This document shows, one piece after another, positions 17,147 through 25,298 of a stretch of DNA of 40,254 bases. The notes beneath the pieces were generated by a model. The model ran no database searches. It had not been told where the DNA came from and saw only the letters and a program-made list of their open reading frames with translations. A program made the translations under genes and the position numbers. Each line of letters opens with the position of its first letter. Position 1 is the first letter of the stretch. This stretch comes from Bacillota bacterium (lineage in GTDB: Bacteria > Bacillota > Clostridia > Lachnospirales > Lachnospiraceae): the NCBI GenBank assembly GCA_023434365.1, contig JAEYSV010000027.1, forward strand, positions 1 through 40,254, given 5' to 3'.

Positions 17147-18247
17147 CTATATATCATTATTTCTTAATGCCATGTTATATATTTGATATAGATCTTCTCT
17201 CGTTAAATTTACTGGCGTATTCTTTAATCGTACAATATTAACCGAATCAACCAGTTCATTTATATCAGCATCCGATACTTCGTATTTGAATTTCATATCT
17301 AACTTATCTATGATTCCCTTTAGTTTATGAATGGAATCCATATCGGTTTCACATTGAAACAAATGGTTTAACTCCGATAAAGCATTTTGTAACTCTATGC
17401 TTTTGACATCATAATCACTTAAAAAACTCCATACATAAGGTAAGCATACTGCTACAGCATGACCATGTGCTAGTCCAAACTTAGAAGTTATTTTATAACT
17501 CATTGCATGCGCTGCTGTTGTCTGTGTAATATTAATGGCCTGTCCACTCAGGTTAGCGGCAATACTCATATGATTTAGCGAAGTTTTCTCATTTTCTATA
17601 TATGACTCAAAGTTTTCTAATATTAACTTAATCCCGCTTTTTGCATATTCAAAACTCTCACTTGTAGCATTTACAGACCAAAGAGATTCTATCCCCTGAC
17701 ATAAAGCATCCAACATGGTTGCTTTTTTCTGATAGATTGGTAATGTTTCTAATAACTTTGGCTCAAGAACCGTATAGTTCGGTATGATGCTCTCGTGTGC
17801 AATTGATTGTTTTTCTCCATTATAATAAATTACAGCAAATTTAGTTGATTCACTACCTGTTCCAGCAGTAGAAGGAATAGCTAGATGCTTAATCTTTGTA
17901 TCTTTATATTCCTGCTTGAAATATAATTCATTATCATTCATTTCAGAATATAACTTAATACACTTGGCAACGTCTATCGCACTACCCCCGCCAATAGAAA
18001 CAATCATATCGCATTCATTTTCATGAAGCATTTGAATTCCGCTTATCACTTCTTCATACATTGGATTCGCTCTAAACTCACTAAAACGAACAAATTGAAC
18101 ATCTAATTGTTCCATATATTCTTTTATAAACATAAAATCATATGAATTATCACAAACCAACAAGACCTTTTTAGCATTAGTTTCCCTTAAGATATCGTTT
18201 ATCTTATTATAGGAGTTATTTCCACTATATATTATTTGGTTGTTCAT
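17147..18247 (-). CDS. Phosphonoacetaldehyde reductase-like iron alcohol dehydrogenase (PhpC/FomC type)
   Basis: Group III alcohol dehydrogenase family protein of 366 residues, inferred to reduce phosphonoacetaldehyde to 2-hydroxyethylphosphonate. The function rests mainly on context: it is the last gene after PEP mutase and phosphonopyruvate decarboxylase. Seen: nucleotide motif IGGGSAID (85-92), PSTAGTGSEST (125-135), and metal-site residues Asp180, His247 (AAHAMSY) and His261/His263 (LAHGHAV). The usual first His ligand is Gln184 (LDALCQGIESLW), which should be compared with the PhpC subfamily. No aminotransferase is present in the operon, so the hydroxyl rather than amino product is favoured. 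It starts 15 bp after the mutase gene and ends at a strong hairpin. Confidence 0.82.
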   Translation of the reverse strand: MNNQIIYSGNNSYNKINDILRETNAKKVLLVCDNSYDFMFIKEYMEQLDVQFVRFSEFRANPMYEEVISGIQMLHENECDMIVSIGGGSAIDVAKCIKLYSEMNDNELYFKQEYKDTKIKHLAIPSTAGTGSESTKFAVIYYNGEKQSIAHESIIPNYTVLEPKLLETLPIYQKKATMLDALCQGIESLWSVNATSESFEYAKSGIKLILENFESYIENEKTSLNHMSIAANLSGQAINITQTTAAHAMSYKITSKFGLAHGHAVAVCLPYVWSFLSDYDVKSIELQNALSELNHLFQCETDMDSIHKLKGIIDKLDMKFKYEVSDADINELVDSVNIVRLKNTPVNLTREDLYQIYNMALRNNDI

Positions 18248-18261
18248 CTAATAACTCCTTA

Positions 18262-19557
18262 TTACTCCTCTGGGATTAAAGTGATAATATCTTTAAACGA
18301 CATACACATATCATCTGCTTCCTTCGCTCTATGATTTCTAAGGATTGTTTCTGCTACATTTTGCATAGCTGGGAACGCACTTCTAGTTAATTGATTTGCA
18401 TATATTACGATATTAATATTTCTCTTAGCAAATTCTTCTTCTGTTACTTCATTAAATGAAGTTGGAACTACGACAAGTGGTGTCTTACTATCTTTCGCCC
18501 TGAATTTTTCGCAGAATTCAAATATTTCAGTTGGACTTTTTTGTCTTGAGTGAATCATAATTCCATCAGCACCGGCTTCTACATAAGCAAATGCTCTGTT
18601 TAAGGCATCTTCCATTCCCTGTTCTAATATAAGACTCTCGATTCGTGCAATAAGCATAAAATCCCTTGTTTTTAAGACATTTTTACCAGCTCTGATTTTC
18701 TCTTGAAAATGCTCAATAGTATCCTGGGTTTGTATAACTTCATTTCCAAATAAGGAGTTCTTTTTAAGACCTATTTTATCTTCTATAATAACCGCAGATA
18801 CTCCCATTCTTTCAAGTGTTTTAATATTATATACAAAATGCTCAATTAATCCACCGGTATCTCCATCTAAAATAATAGGTTTAGTTGTTACTTCCATAAT
18901 ATCATCAATGGTTCTTAATCTGGAAGTCATATCAACAAGTTCAATATCTGGTTTTCCTTTTGCAGTAGAATCGCATAAGCTAGAAACCCACATAGCATCA
19001 AATTGATATGCTTTTCCATCTTCTAACACTTGTGTCTTTTCAGCGATAATTCCTGTAAGTCCACTATGTGCTTCGATTGCACTAATTGTTGTTTTCATTC
19101 CCAAAATCTTTTTCAGTCTTCCTCTTCTCATATCTGGAATGGAAAGCTGATCTCTTGATACACTTTCTAATCTTTGATATTGAGCATCTCCTGAATATGC
19201 GAATTCTTTCAATATACCACCATATGAAGCTAAGGTTTCAATTGCTTCTGCTCTGATACTGCTTTGAAATCCTTCTTTCCAATTGTCACCATGAACTAGA
19301 TAGTCTGGCTTTATTTCCAGCAGAATATTCTTATAGCTTAATGTGTTTTGAGGTACTACACGCGCTACACCTTGAATACTCGCAATAATTTTAGCTCTTT
19401 CCTCATATGTTAAAAGTGGAAATCTTTTATAACTAGCAACCACATCATCCGTTAAAACACCTACTGTTAGTTCTCCTAATTCTGCGGCTTTATTTATAAT
19501 ATTGATATGACCACCATGGATAATATCTGTACTCATACTTAAATATACTTTCTTCAC
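18262..19557 (-). CDS. Fused cytidylyltransferase-phosphoenolpyruvate mutase
   Basis: Bifunctional 431-residue protein. Residues 1 to about 125 form a TagD/CCT-type nucleotidyltransferase domain with the HxGH motif (HGGH, 14-17). Residues about 150-431 are PEP mutase: DGDTGG (231-236, metal site) and the mutase signature EDKxxxxxNS (EDKIGLKKNS, 259-268), which separates true mutases from isocitrate/methylisocitrate lyases. The mutase converts PEP to phosphonopyruvate, forming the C-P bond. The N-terminal domain would join CTP to a phosphorylated or phosphonate substrate; its substrate is unknown. Such fusions are known in the PepM family. The gene lies 4 bp after the separate NTP transferase and 14 bp before the reductase. 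Confidence 0.93.
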   Translation of the reverse strand: MKKVYLSMSTDIIHGGHINIINKAAELGELTVGVLTDDVVASYKRFPLLTYEERAKIIASIQGVARVVPQNTLSYKNILLEIKPDYLVHGDNWKEGFQSSIRAEAIETLASYGGILKEFAYSGDAQYQRLESVSRDQLSIPDMRRGRLKKILGMKTTISAIEAHSGLTGIIAEKTQVLEDGKAYQFDAMWVSSLCDSTAKGKPDIELVDMTSRLRTIDDIMEVTTKPIILDGDTGGLIEHFVYNIKTLERMGVSAVIIEDKIGLKKNSLFGNEVIQTQDTIEHFQEKIRAGKNVLKTRDFMLIARIESLILEQGMEDALNRAFAYVEAGADGIMIHSRQKSPTEIFEFCEKFRAKDSKTPLVVVPTSFNEVTEEEFAKRNINIVIYANQLTRSAFPAMQNVAETILRNHRAKEADDMCMSFKDIITLIPEE

Positions 19558-19561
19558 TTTG

Positions 19562-20275
19562 TTACCTCCTATTTTTTAGCTCTTGTCTGATTTTATCCAA
19601 ATCATCTAAATTATCTATTTCTCCACACAATAAACCTTTTACATCATATGATGCTATGTCTATTTTGTCAGATATTTCATTTAATGCATTTTCTGCATAT
19701 ACATTTATGTTGCCTTCTTCGCAAAATTTAATAATATGATTCAACCATACTTTCCAATCGTCTTTCAACAACTTGTATAATGGTTGCGCCGCATATGCAT
19801 TCTCAAAAAATTCAAGGCCCACTTTGGTTACTTTTGAGTCTTTCACAACTGCTTTAAAATCTTTTTCAGGTAATTCAAGTGTAGAATCTATTACCATAGT
19901 ACTCTTTTTGGAATTTACAATATGATAGAGCACATTTTCATCAAAAACCAAGTCTCCATGCATTAAAATAATATCATCATTTAAAAGTTCTTTTGCCAGA
20001 AATATAGAATAAATGTAATTTGTAGAGTCATATAAGTGATTATGAGCAAATTCAAAATTCATCTGAGTATATTTTTCTGTTACATATTTCTCTAGCTCTC
20101 TTGCAAATGGCCCCGTTGTAATTACAACTTGATTAACACCGCATTTATCTAATAACATGATTTGTCTATCGATAATCGTGATCCCATCTTCAATACTGGC
20201 CATACACTTGTTGGTTATACGAGTTAATTCACCCATTCTTTTTCCGATTCCGGAATTTAATATCAATGCTTTCAT
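19562..20275 (-). CDS. LicC/PntC-like CTP:phosphonate (or phosphocholine) cytidylyltransferase
   Basis: Sugar-nucleotide-type NTP transferase of 237 residues. The start MKALILNSGIGKRMGELT is the nucleotide-binding loop; the usual PK pair is NK here (TNKCM, 21-25). DSTNYIYSIFLA (83-94) matches the TNN-x-x-S segment of LicC and PntC. Metal aspartates are likely Asp108 (MHGDLVF) and the one in GEIDNLDDL near 218-226. In LicC the substrate is phosphocholine and in PntC 2-aminoethylphosphonate; the pathway here suggests 2-hydroxyethylphosphonate, giving CMP-hydroxyethylphosphonate. It follows the decarboxylase by 24 bp and precedes the mutase by 4 bp. The operon therefore has two distinct cytidylyltransferase folds. 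Confidence 0.85.
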   Translation of the reverse strand: MKALILNSGIGKRMGELTRITNKCMASIEDGITIIDRQIMLLDKCGVNQVVITTGPFARELEKYVTEKYTQMNFEFAHNHLYDSTNYIYSIFLAKELLNDDIILMHGDLVFDENVLYHIVNSKKSTMVIDSTLELPEKDFKAVVKDSKVTKVGLEFFENAYAAQPLYKLLKDDWKVWLNHIIKFCEEGNINVYAENALNEISDKIDIASYDVKGLLCGEIDNLDDLDKIRQELKNRR

Positions 20276-20299
20276 TTATCTTTTCTCCAGATAACTTTT

Positions 20300-21427
20300 T
20301 TAGGATTGCAGGTAATTCATAAATGCTTCTTTATTTTGTACTGGTGTTGTTGTTGGTCTTCCTAAATCACTTCTTGATAATAAGTTGGTTTTTGCTTCAA
20401 TAAATACCGGACCAATATCAAGGGTTACCTTAGATAATACTTCCTGTAAATCTTCTTTTGTCTCAACACTATATAGTTTTTTATATCCACAAGCTTTTGC
20501 AAGTAGTAAAAAGTCAATGGCGTTACTAACAGTAGGAATACCTCCAACAGTTTCATGCGCTTCATTGTTAATCATTATATGAATATAATTCTCCATATTA
20601 TTTGCACCAGATACAGCCAAACTTCCCATATGCATTAATACAGCGCCATCTCCATCCAGGCAATATACTTTTTTATCTTTCTTAGTCAAGGCAATTGCTA
20701 ATGCTATCATTGATGCATGTCCCATAGAACCAACAGTTAAAAAGTCATACTTATGTCCTTGATTTCTAGCTTCTCTTGCTTCAAACAATTCACGAGACAG
20801 TTTACCAGTCGTTGATACAAAAATATCTCCTTCTTTTGTATGATCAGCAATAACATTTACGAAATCTTCTCTTGAATCTTTATATTGATTGCTATACTTT
20901 ACTTTTACATCAGATTCAAAGGCACCTTTTCTAACTACAAAAGCACACTGATGTCCTTTATCAAATTCCTTATGAATTTCTTCTATATATTCAATAAATT
21001 GTTCCGTCGTAGTATTTTTTTCTAATACAAACGTTTTTATTCCTAAAACATTCAATAAATCAAGTGTAATTTCTCCTTGATATACATGCTGCGGTTCATC
21101 TTTAATACCAGGTTCTCCTCTCCATCCAACAACAAAAAGAGCAGGAATAGCATATACCTTATCATTAAGAAGAGAACATATTGGATTAACTGCATTACCA
21201 ATTCCACTGTTTTGCATATATACCAAAGCTGGATTGCCAGTCGCTAAATAATGGCCTGCAGCAAGTCCTACTGAAGCCCCCTCATTAGCTGCTACAACAT
21301 GTTTATCACATACACCGTATTTATCAACAATACTATCACATAGTTCTTTTAGTTGCGAATCTGGTACTCCAGTATAGAAATCAATACCTAACTCTTCGAT
21401 CTTTTCAAAAAATAATTCTATTTTCAT
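20300..21427 (-). CDS. Phosphonopyruvate decarboxylase
   Basis: Thiamine-diphosphate enzyme of 375 residues that pulls the unfavourable PEP mutase equilibrium forward by decarboxylating phosphonopyruvate to phosphonoacetaldehyde. Catalytic Glu49 (AANEGASVGLAAG) lies in the PYR half. The Mg-ThDP motif GDG...NN is seen at DGDGAVLMHMGSLAVSG with INNEAHETVGG beyond it, about residues 258-295. The length matches Ppd from phosphonate antibiotic pathways. ATG at 21427 follows AAGGGG. An 80-bp gap with no terminator separates it from the glycosyltransferases upstream. Confidence 0.95.
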   Translation of the reverse strand: MKIELFFEKIEELGIDFYTGVPDSQLKELCDSIVDKYGVCDKHVVAANEGASVGLAAGHYLATGNPALVYMQNSGIGNAVNPICSLLNDKVYAIPALFVVGWRGEPGIKDEPQHVYQGEITLDLLNVLGIKTFVLEKNTTTEQFIEYIEEIHKEFDKGHQCAFVVRKGAFESDVKVKYSNQYKDSREDFVNVIADHTKEGDIFVSTTGKLSRELFEAREARNQGHKYDFLTVGSMGHASMIALAIALTKKDKKVYCLDGDGAVLMHMGSLAVSGANNMENYIHIMINNEAHETVGGIPTVSNAIDFLLLAKACGYKKLYSVETKEDLQEVLSKVTLDIGPVFIEAKTNLLSRSDLGRPTTTPVQNKEAFMNYLQS

Positions 21428-21507
21428 TTTGTACCCCTTACAACTGCCATAATCAATTCAAAGCACATTCTCGGCAGATCTTTTCTTATATTATTTTTAT
21501 ATTTAAA

Positions 21508-22605
21508 CTATAAATCTATACTATCAAGAGCCTTTGTTACAATCAGCTGAATAACAAGTAATGTAACAAGACCTACAAAGAAAAACAACACGATTTCCAA
21601 TATCTTAAAGTCATTAGCGGCACCGAATATAGAACCAAAAACCAATAATGCTAATAATTCCAATAATTTAATTAACTTTACATTCTTAAAACTTGTCATG
21701 ATGATTTGTGGGTATCGGATTACTCCAACTAGAATATTAAATGGATTCTTACTCAATAACCATCTTTTCAAAACATAATTTCTTTTTTCATTTTCCACTC
21801 TTTTACAGTGTTCTATTTTGGATTTTTCTTCAAGCCTTTTCCAATAAGGTCTTATTTCATTTTTCCACATCAGGCATTTATCTTTGTAATATCTATGTGT
21901 AAACTTAATATCGTAATTATTATTACCATTTGCAATTCCGCCAATTGCATGATGAGTAACTATTTCATCTAAAAATCCAGGCACAATACCCTTTCTTGCC
22001 ATCCTGATGAATGTTGGATAATCCTCTGCATAAATATAACTCTCATCATAAGCTTCTGCTTCTTTGATAAATTCTTTTCTATAACAAGTTGCTACTGTCA
22101 AAAGAATACATCGATAGGCCAACGTGTTATAGATTCTATAAGCATTACCACTCTTTGCAATGCTTCTATCACTTTCTGTCATCATTGGATATAAAAATGT
22201 TGTTAAGTTTTCGTTATACATAGCAGCATTAGCACACACTAACAATTTCTCTGGATTGTTATAAAAACATTCCTGAAACTTACTGACCACCTGATTATGT
22301 ACATATCTATCGCCAGTACCTATATTCATATAAAAGTCACCAGTCATTACACCTAATGCAGTATTTAGATTCCTTACTGTTCCTTGGTTTATCTTATTTG
22401 CGATAACGATAACATTTTTAATGTTTTCACGTTTGTTAACCTTAATATATTGTTCAACTTCTTCTTTTGAAAATTCCTCAGAACCATCATCCGTAACGAT
22501 TAACTCTATATTAGAATAATCTTGTTCTAGTATGGAATCTATTGTATCCCATATCAATTTATAATTTTTATAACTTAATAAGATCATTGATACTAGCTTA
22601 TTCAT
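21508..22605 (-). CDS. GT2 family glycosyltransferase with C-terminal membrane anchor
   Basis: A 365-residue inverting glycosyltransferase. The GT-A start is SMILLSYKNYKLIWDTIDSI with the nucleotide-binding VTDDGS (37-42). A DxD-like segment is near MNIGTGDRYV (about 93-102), and AEDYPTFIRMARKG near 192-205 fits the ED(Y/W) catalytic region. Two hydrophobic helices close the protein (about 312-330 and 340-358), anchoring it to the membrane. It is a tandem paralogue of the gene upstream, with a 1-nt gap, and probably adds a sugar to a lipid-linked glycan that is then decorated with phosphonate. The donor sugar is unknown. Confidence 0.88.
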   Translation of the reverse strand: MNKLVSMILLSYKNYKLIWDTIDSILEQDYSNIELIVTDDGSEEFSKEEVEQYIKVNKRENIKNVIVIANKINQGTVRNLNTALGVMTGDFYMNIGTGDRYVHNQVVSKFQECFYNNPEKLLVCANAAMYNENLTTFLYPMMTESDRSIAKSGNAYRIYNTLAYRCILLTVATCYRKEFIKEAEAYDESYIYAEDYPTFIRMARKGIVPGFLDEIVTHHAIGGIANGNNNYDIKFTHRYYKDKCLMWKNEIRPYWKRLEEKSKIEHCKRVENEKRNYVLKRWLLSKNPFNILVGVIRYPQIIMTSFKNVKLIKLLELLALLVFGSIFGAANDFKILEIVLFFFVGLVTLLVIQLIVTKALDSIDL

Positions 22606-22606
22606 T

Positions 22607-23746
22607 CTACATCCAATCCTTTGCCTTCTTCAACACATCAATTGCAAGTTTCAAACTCTTAATAGCCAATTTAAATAGTACAGAACAGGAGGCTACTAAG
22701 AGGCCTAAACATGCTACTATTAACAGACTCTGATTTACTTCATAATAATTACATAGGTATACACCTAAACCAAAAACTAATACGACGAATAATTCTTCAA
22801 TTATTGTTTCTATTGTCACATCCATATGAAATTTTTGATATAGCTCTTCTTTCATTTTTAAAATCGAGCTTCCGAAAATAACACGCTCTTTAGGTGTTTT
22901 CATTAATTCAACTTGCTGAATATATCTTTTTGTACTGGCGCGTTTTTGATAAAAACGTTTTGTTGATCTCTCAAAACCTGTGCTTGTGTACAGATGTGCA
23001 TATGGACCTACTTCGTTTTCATACAATTTATATATTTCATTCTGTTGCTTAATAAAGTTTTTTGGTTCACAATATGGTTTCTTTCTTCTAGATCCAAACA
23101 GATTTTTATTAATAAATAAATAAGGATATTCATTTCTAAAAAATCTTATTTCCATAGGGTACCTGTAAATCATCTCATAAGCATCAGTTCTTATTTGGTC
23201 TATAGCTTCACGTGTATAGATTAATCCAGTCATAGGTAATACTTCTCTAACGATAATCTCATTTTTTAGCCAATCATAATTATTACTGCTGATGCTCTGA
23301 ATATCACCTGGGTTAATATAATCATCTATTTTGTTTTTAAAACTATTATCATATATGCTGACTTGGGATACAATCATTTGACAGTTTTCATTTTCATTAA
23401 GTTCATTAATCATAATCTCAAATGCACTATCCTGAAGCACAATGTCATTGTCTGTTAATATTATCTGATAGCCACCTTGGGATTGGTTTCTAAATGATTC
23501 AATAAACGTGCTAATAAATTTCTTATTTTGATTGTCTTCAATAATAACATTATTTATATTATCCCTCTTGTTATCACGAATATAATCAGATACTTTAGTT
23601 TTATTAAACGTTGTTACCTCAATATCCTTAATAATAAATAGTTCAATATTTTGATAAGTCTGTTTTAATACTGTACCAAGCGTGTTTATTAATGAATCCT
23701 CATTGTTTTGACAAATAACTATCACTGATATTAATTTATTTTTCAT
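22607..23746 (-). CDS. Divergent GT2 glycosyltransferase paralogue, membrane anchored
   Basis: A 379-residue protein built like its downstream neighbour: GT-A start LISVIVICQNNEDSLINTL, shared segment YIRDNKRDNINNVII (YIKVNKRENIKNVIV in the neighbour), and two C-terminal helices (about 322-338 and 343-362). The canonical DDGS of the neighbour is IKDIE here (about 38-42), so the first nucleotide-binding carboxylate is altered, while a plausible DxD (LTDNDIV, about 96-102) remains. It may use another donor or be a non-catalytic partner. It overlaps the glycerophosphotransferase-family gene by 4 bp (ATGA) and is followed by its paralogue after 1 nt. Confidence 0.82.
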   Translation of the reverse strand: MKNKLISVIVICQNNEDSLINTLGTVLKQTYQNIELFIIKDIEVTTFNKTKVSDYIRDNKRDNINNVIIEDNQNKKFISTFIESFRNQSQGGYQIILTDNDIVLQDSAFEIMINELNENENCQMIVSQVSIYDNSFKNKIDDYINPGDIQSISSNNYDWLKNEIIVREVLPMTGLIYTREAIDQIRTDAYEMIYRYPMEIRFFRNEYPYLFINKNLFGSRRKKPYCEPKNFIKQQNEIYKLYENEVGPYAHLYTSTGFERSTKRFYQKRASTKRYIQQVELMKTPKERVIFGSSILKMKEELYQKFHMDVTIETIIEELFVVLVFGLGVYLCNYYEVNQSLLIVACLGLLVASCSVLFKLAIKSLKLAIDVLKKAKDWM

Positions 23747-25020
23747 TTCATTCCTCTTTTAGTTCTATTAAAATCGTCGATTAATAATTTCTTTATTTTA
23801 ACAGATGAATTTTCATCATCTATAATGTAGTTTTCATTTATTAATTCTTTCCGGATTTCAGATAAAGAATCACATCCATTTTTCAGATCTTTTATTATCT
23901 TATCAACATCTTCAGAATTTTTACACCAATACATTCCTTTGGCAATATTCTCTCCAAACTCATTCAACATATCTGCCTTATCCATATATATAATTGGTTT
24001 ATCTGTCAACATGTATTCAGCAAACATTGAACTGATATCGGAAATTAATACATCAGATTCATTAAATGTTTTGATATAGTCACCTTGCAAATCGATTCTG
24101 GCATTCGGTAACTGATCAAATCTTTGTACAAATTCGTCCCATTCTTTGGCTTTCCACAATTCTCTTCGATACTCTTGCTCCATCAAAGGATGAGGTCTGA
24201 AAATATAATAAATATCACTGTTTTCATTAGCCAAATCAAAAAGATAGTTATACAAATCTAAGAAACTGCTTGTACCTTCTCGAAGTGACCATCTAGGTGT
24301 ATATAATACTGTAAACATACCATTTTCGATATTTTTCTTATCTGACATTACCAGATCAAATTTAGTACTACCGACCGTTAGAATTTGTGTGTCTGATGGT
24401 GGTGCCTTCTTTTTCATATCATAATAGATGTTAGTGTGTATTGGTGTCTCTGAAAATACCATATCATAATGATACAAATGTTGAAATCCACATACGATAT
24501 CTAATATTTTTCCTTTATGCATACAGGTCGAATAGGTAATGTGACATAATTTAATTCTTTTTCTTAACTCTTCGTTACTATATTGTTTTGGTCTTAACCA
24601 ATCGTAAGGCCTGTTTGGAAATAAATAATCATAATCTTCATATTTAAAGTCGATATACTTATTTTCATCCTTATTATAACCTCTGATATATTTGTAATCT
24701 TTGCTCTCTAAATAGGAGCAAATATCATAGTTTTTATATTTACTGTCGTACAACTCAGGGAGTGCTAAAACATCAACTTCAAACATCTCATCCGATTTTA
24801 GTTCTCTATAAAGAGGATCAAAAGAATTCCATAGTGATGGTAGGTCGCTATAAAATAATACTTTAATTTTTTTATGTTGCTTATATCTTTTTTGAAACAT
24901 TTCTAACCTTATGATGTTCTCATTATTTCCATTTTGCTTTTTCTTGGCATTAACTAATTTGTTCTTGATTTTACGTAATAAATTCTTCATTCTTCTTAAC
25001 AAGCTCTTAATTTTTCCCAT
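23743..25020 (-). CDS. CDP-glycerol glycerophosphotransferase-family enzyme (TagB/TagF type)
   Basis: A 425-residue polymer-modifying transferase. A very basic N-terminus (KSLLRRMKNLLRKIKNKL) should bind the membrane surface. The C-terminal two thirds carries the family signatures: LYTPRWS (near 240), the catalytic FRPHPLM (about 271-277) and ISDISSMFAEYM (about 323-334). Known members transfer glycerol- or ribitol-phosphate from a CDP donor to lipid-linked acceptors. Beside two cytidylyltransferases and a PEP mutase it is a good candidate to transfer hydroxyethylphosphonate from CMP. A GTG at 25029 opens the frame, but ATG 25020 has AGGTG at 6 nt and is preferred. First gene of the operon. 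Confidence 0.88.
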   Translation of the reverse strand: MGKIKSLLRRMKNLLRKIKNKLVNAKKKQNGNNENIIRLEMFQKRYKQHKKIKVLFYSDLPSLWNSFDPLYRELKSDEMFEVDVLALPELYDSKYKNYDICSYLESKDYKYIRGYNKDENKYIDFKYEDYDYLFPNRPYDWLRPKQYSNEELRKRIKLCHITYSTCMHKGKILDIVCGFQHLYHYDMVFSETPIHTNIYYDMKKKAPPSDTQILTVGSTKFDLVMSDKKNIENGMFTVLYTPRWSLREGTSSFLDLYNYLFDLANENSDIYYIFRPHPLMEQEYRRELWKAKEWDEFVQRFDQLPNARIDLQGDYIKTFNESDVLISDISSMFAEYMLTDKPIIYMDKADMLNEFGENIAKGMYWCKNSEDVDKIIKDLKNGCDSLSEIRKELINENYIIDDENSSVKIKKLLIDDFNRTKRGMK

Positions 25021-25111
25021 TTTTCGCACCTGTTTTCTATACTATATTTTTTGTTTTATACTCACAACAATTTAGCAAGTAAATATTTACCTGTATGCAT
25101 AATTATTTGTA

Positions 25112-25140
25112 ATATTATCATATAAATGATAAAAAAACAA
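25112..25140 (-). promoter_or_regulatory. Possible promoter of the phosphonate operon
   Basis: Minus strand TTGTTT (25135-25140), 17-bp spacer and TAATAT (25112-25117), about 90 nt before the first gene. A TATCAT/ATGATA inverted repeat lies within the spacer and -10 region. The surroundings are very AT-rich, so other placements (e.g. a TATAAA at about 25055) are possible. Confidence 0.35.
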
Positions 25141-25216
25141 TATATTATTGCTTATCATGAAACTTGCATCATTATACATACAATATCAAATTAATTCTAC
25201 ATTAGGAGCTACTCAA

Positions 25217-25233
25217 AGCAGATATCATCTGCT
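25217..25233. promoter_or_regulatory. Palindromic operator or hairpin upstream of the phosphonate operon
   Basis: AGCAGAT-ATC-ATCTGCT is a perfect 7-bp inverted repeat with a 3-bp centre, about 200 bp upstream of the first phosphonate gene and 66 bp after vanS. It is a candidate repressor site or a weak hairpin; no U-tract follows, so it is not a convincing terminator. Confidence 0.4.
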
Positions 25234-25298
25234 ATCACTTACAAATAACATCTATTTTTACTGTTTAAAGAGTGTAGTGGACACTTAATTAATACCGG

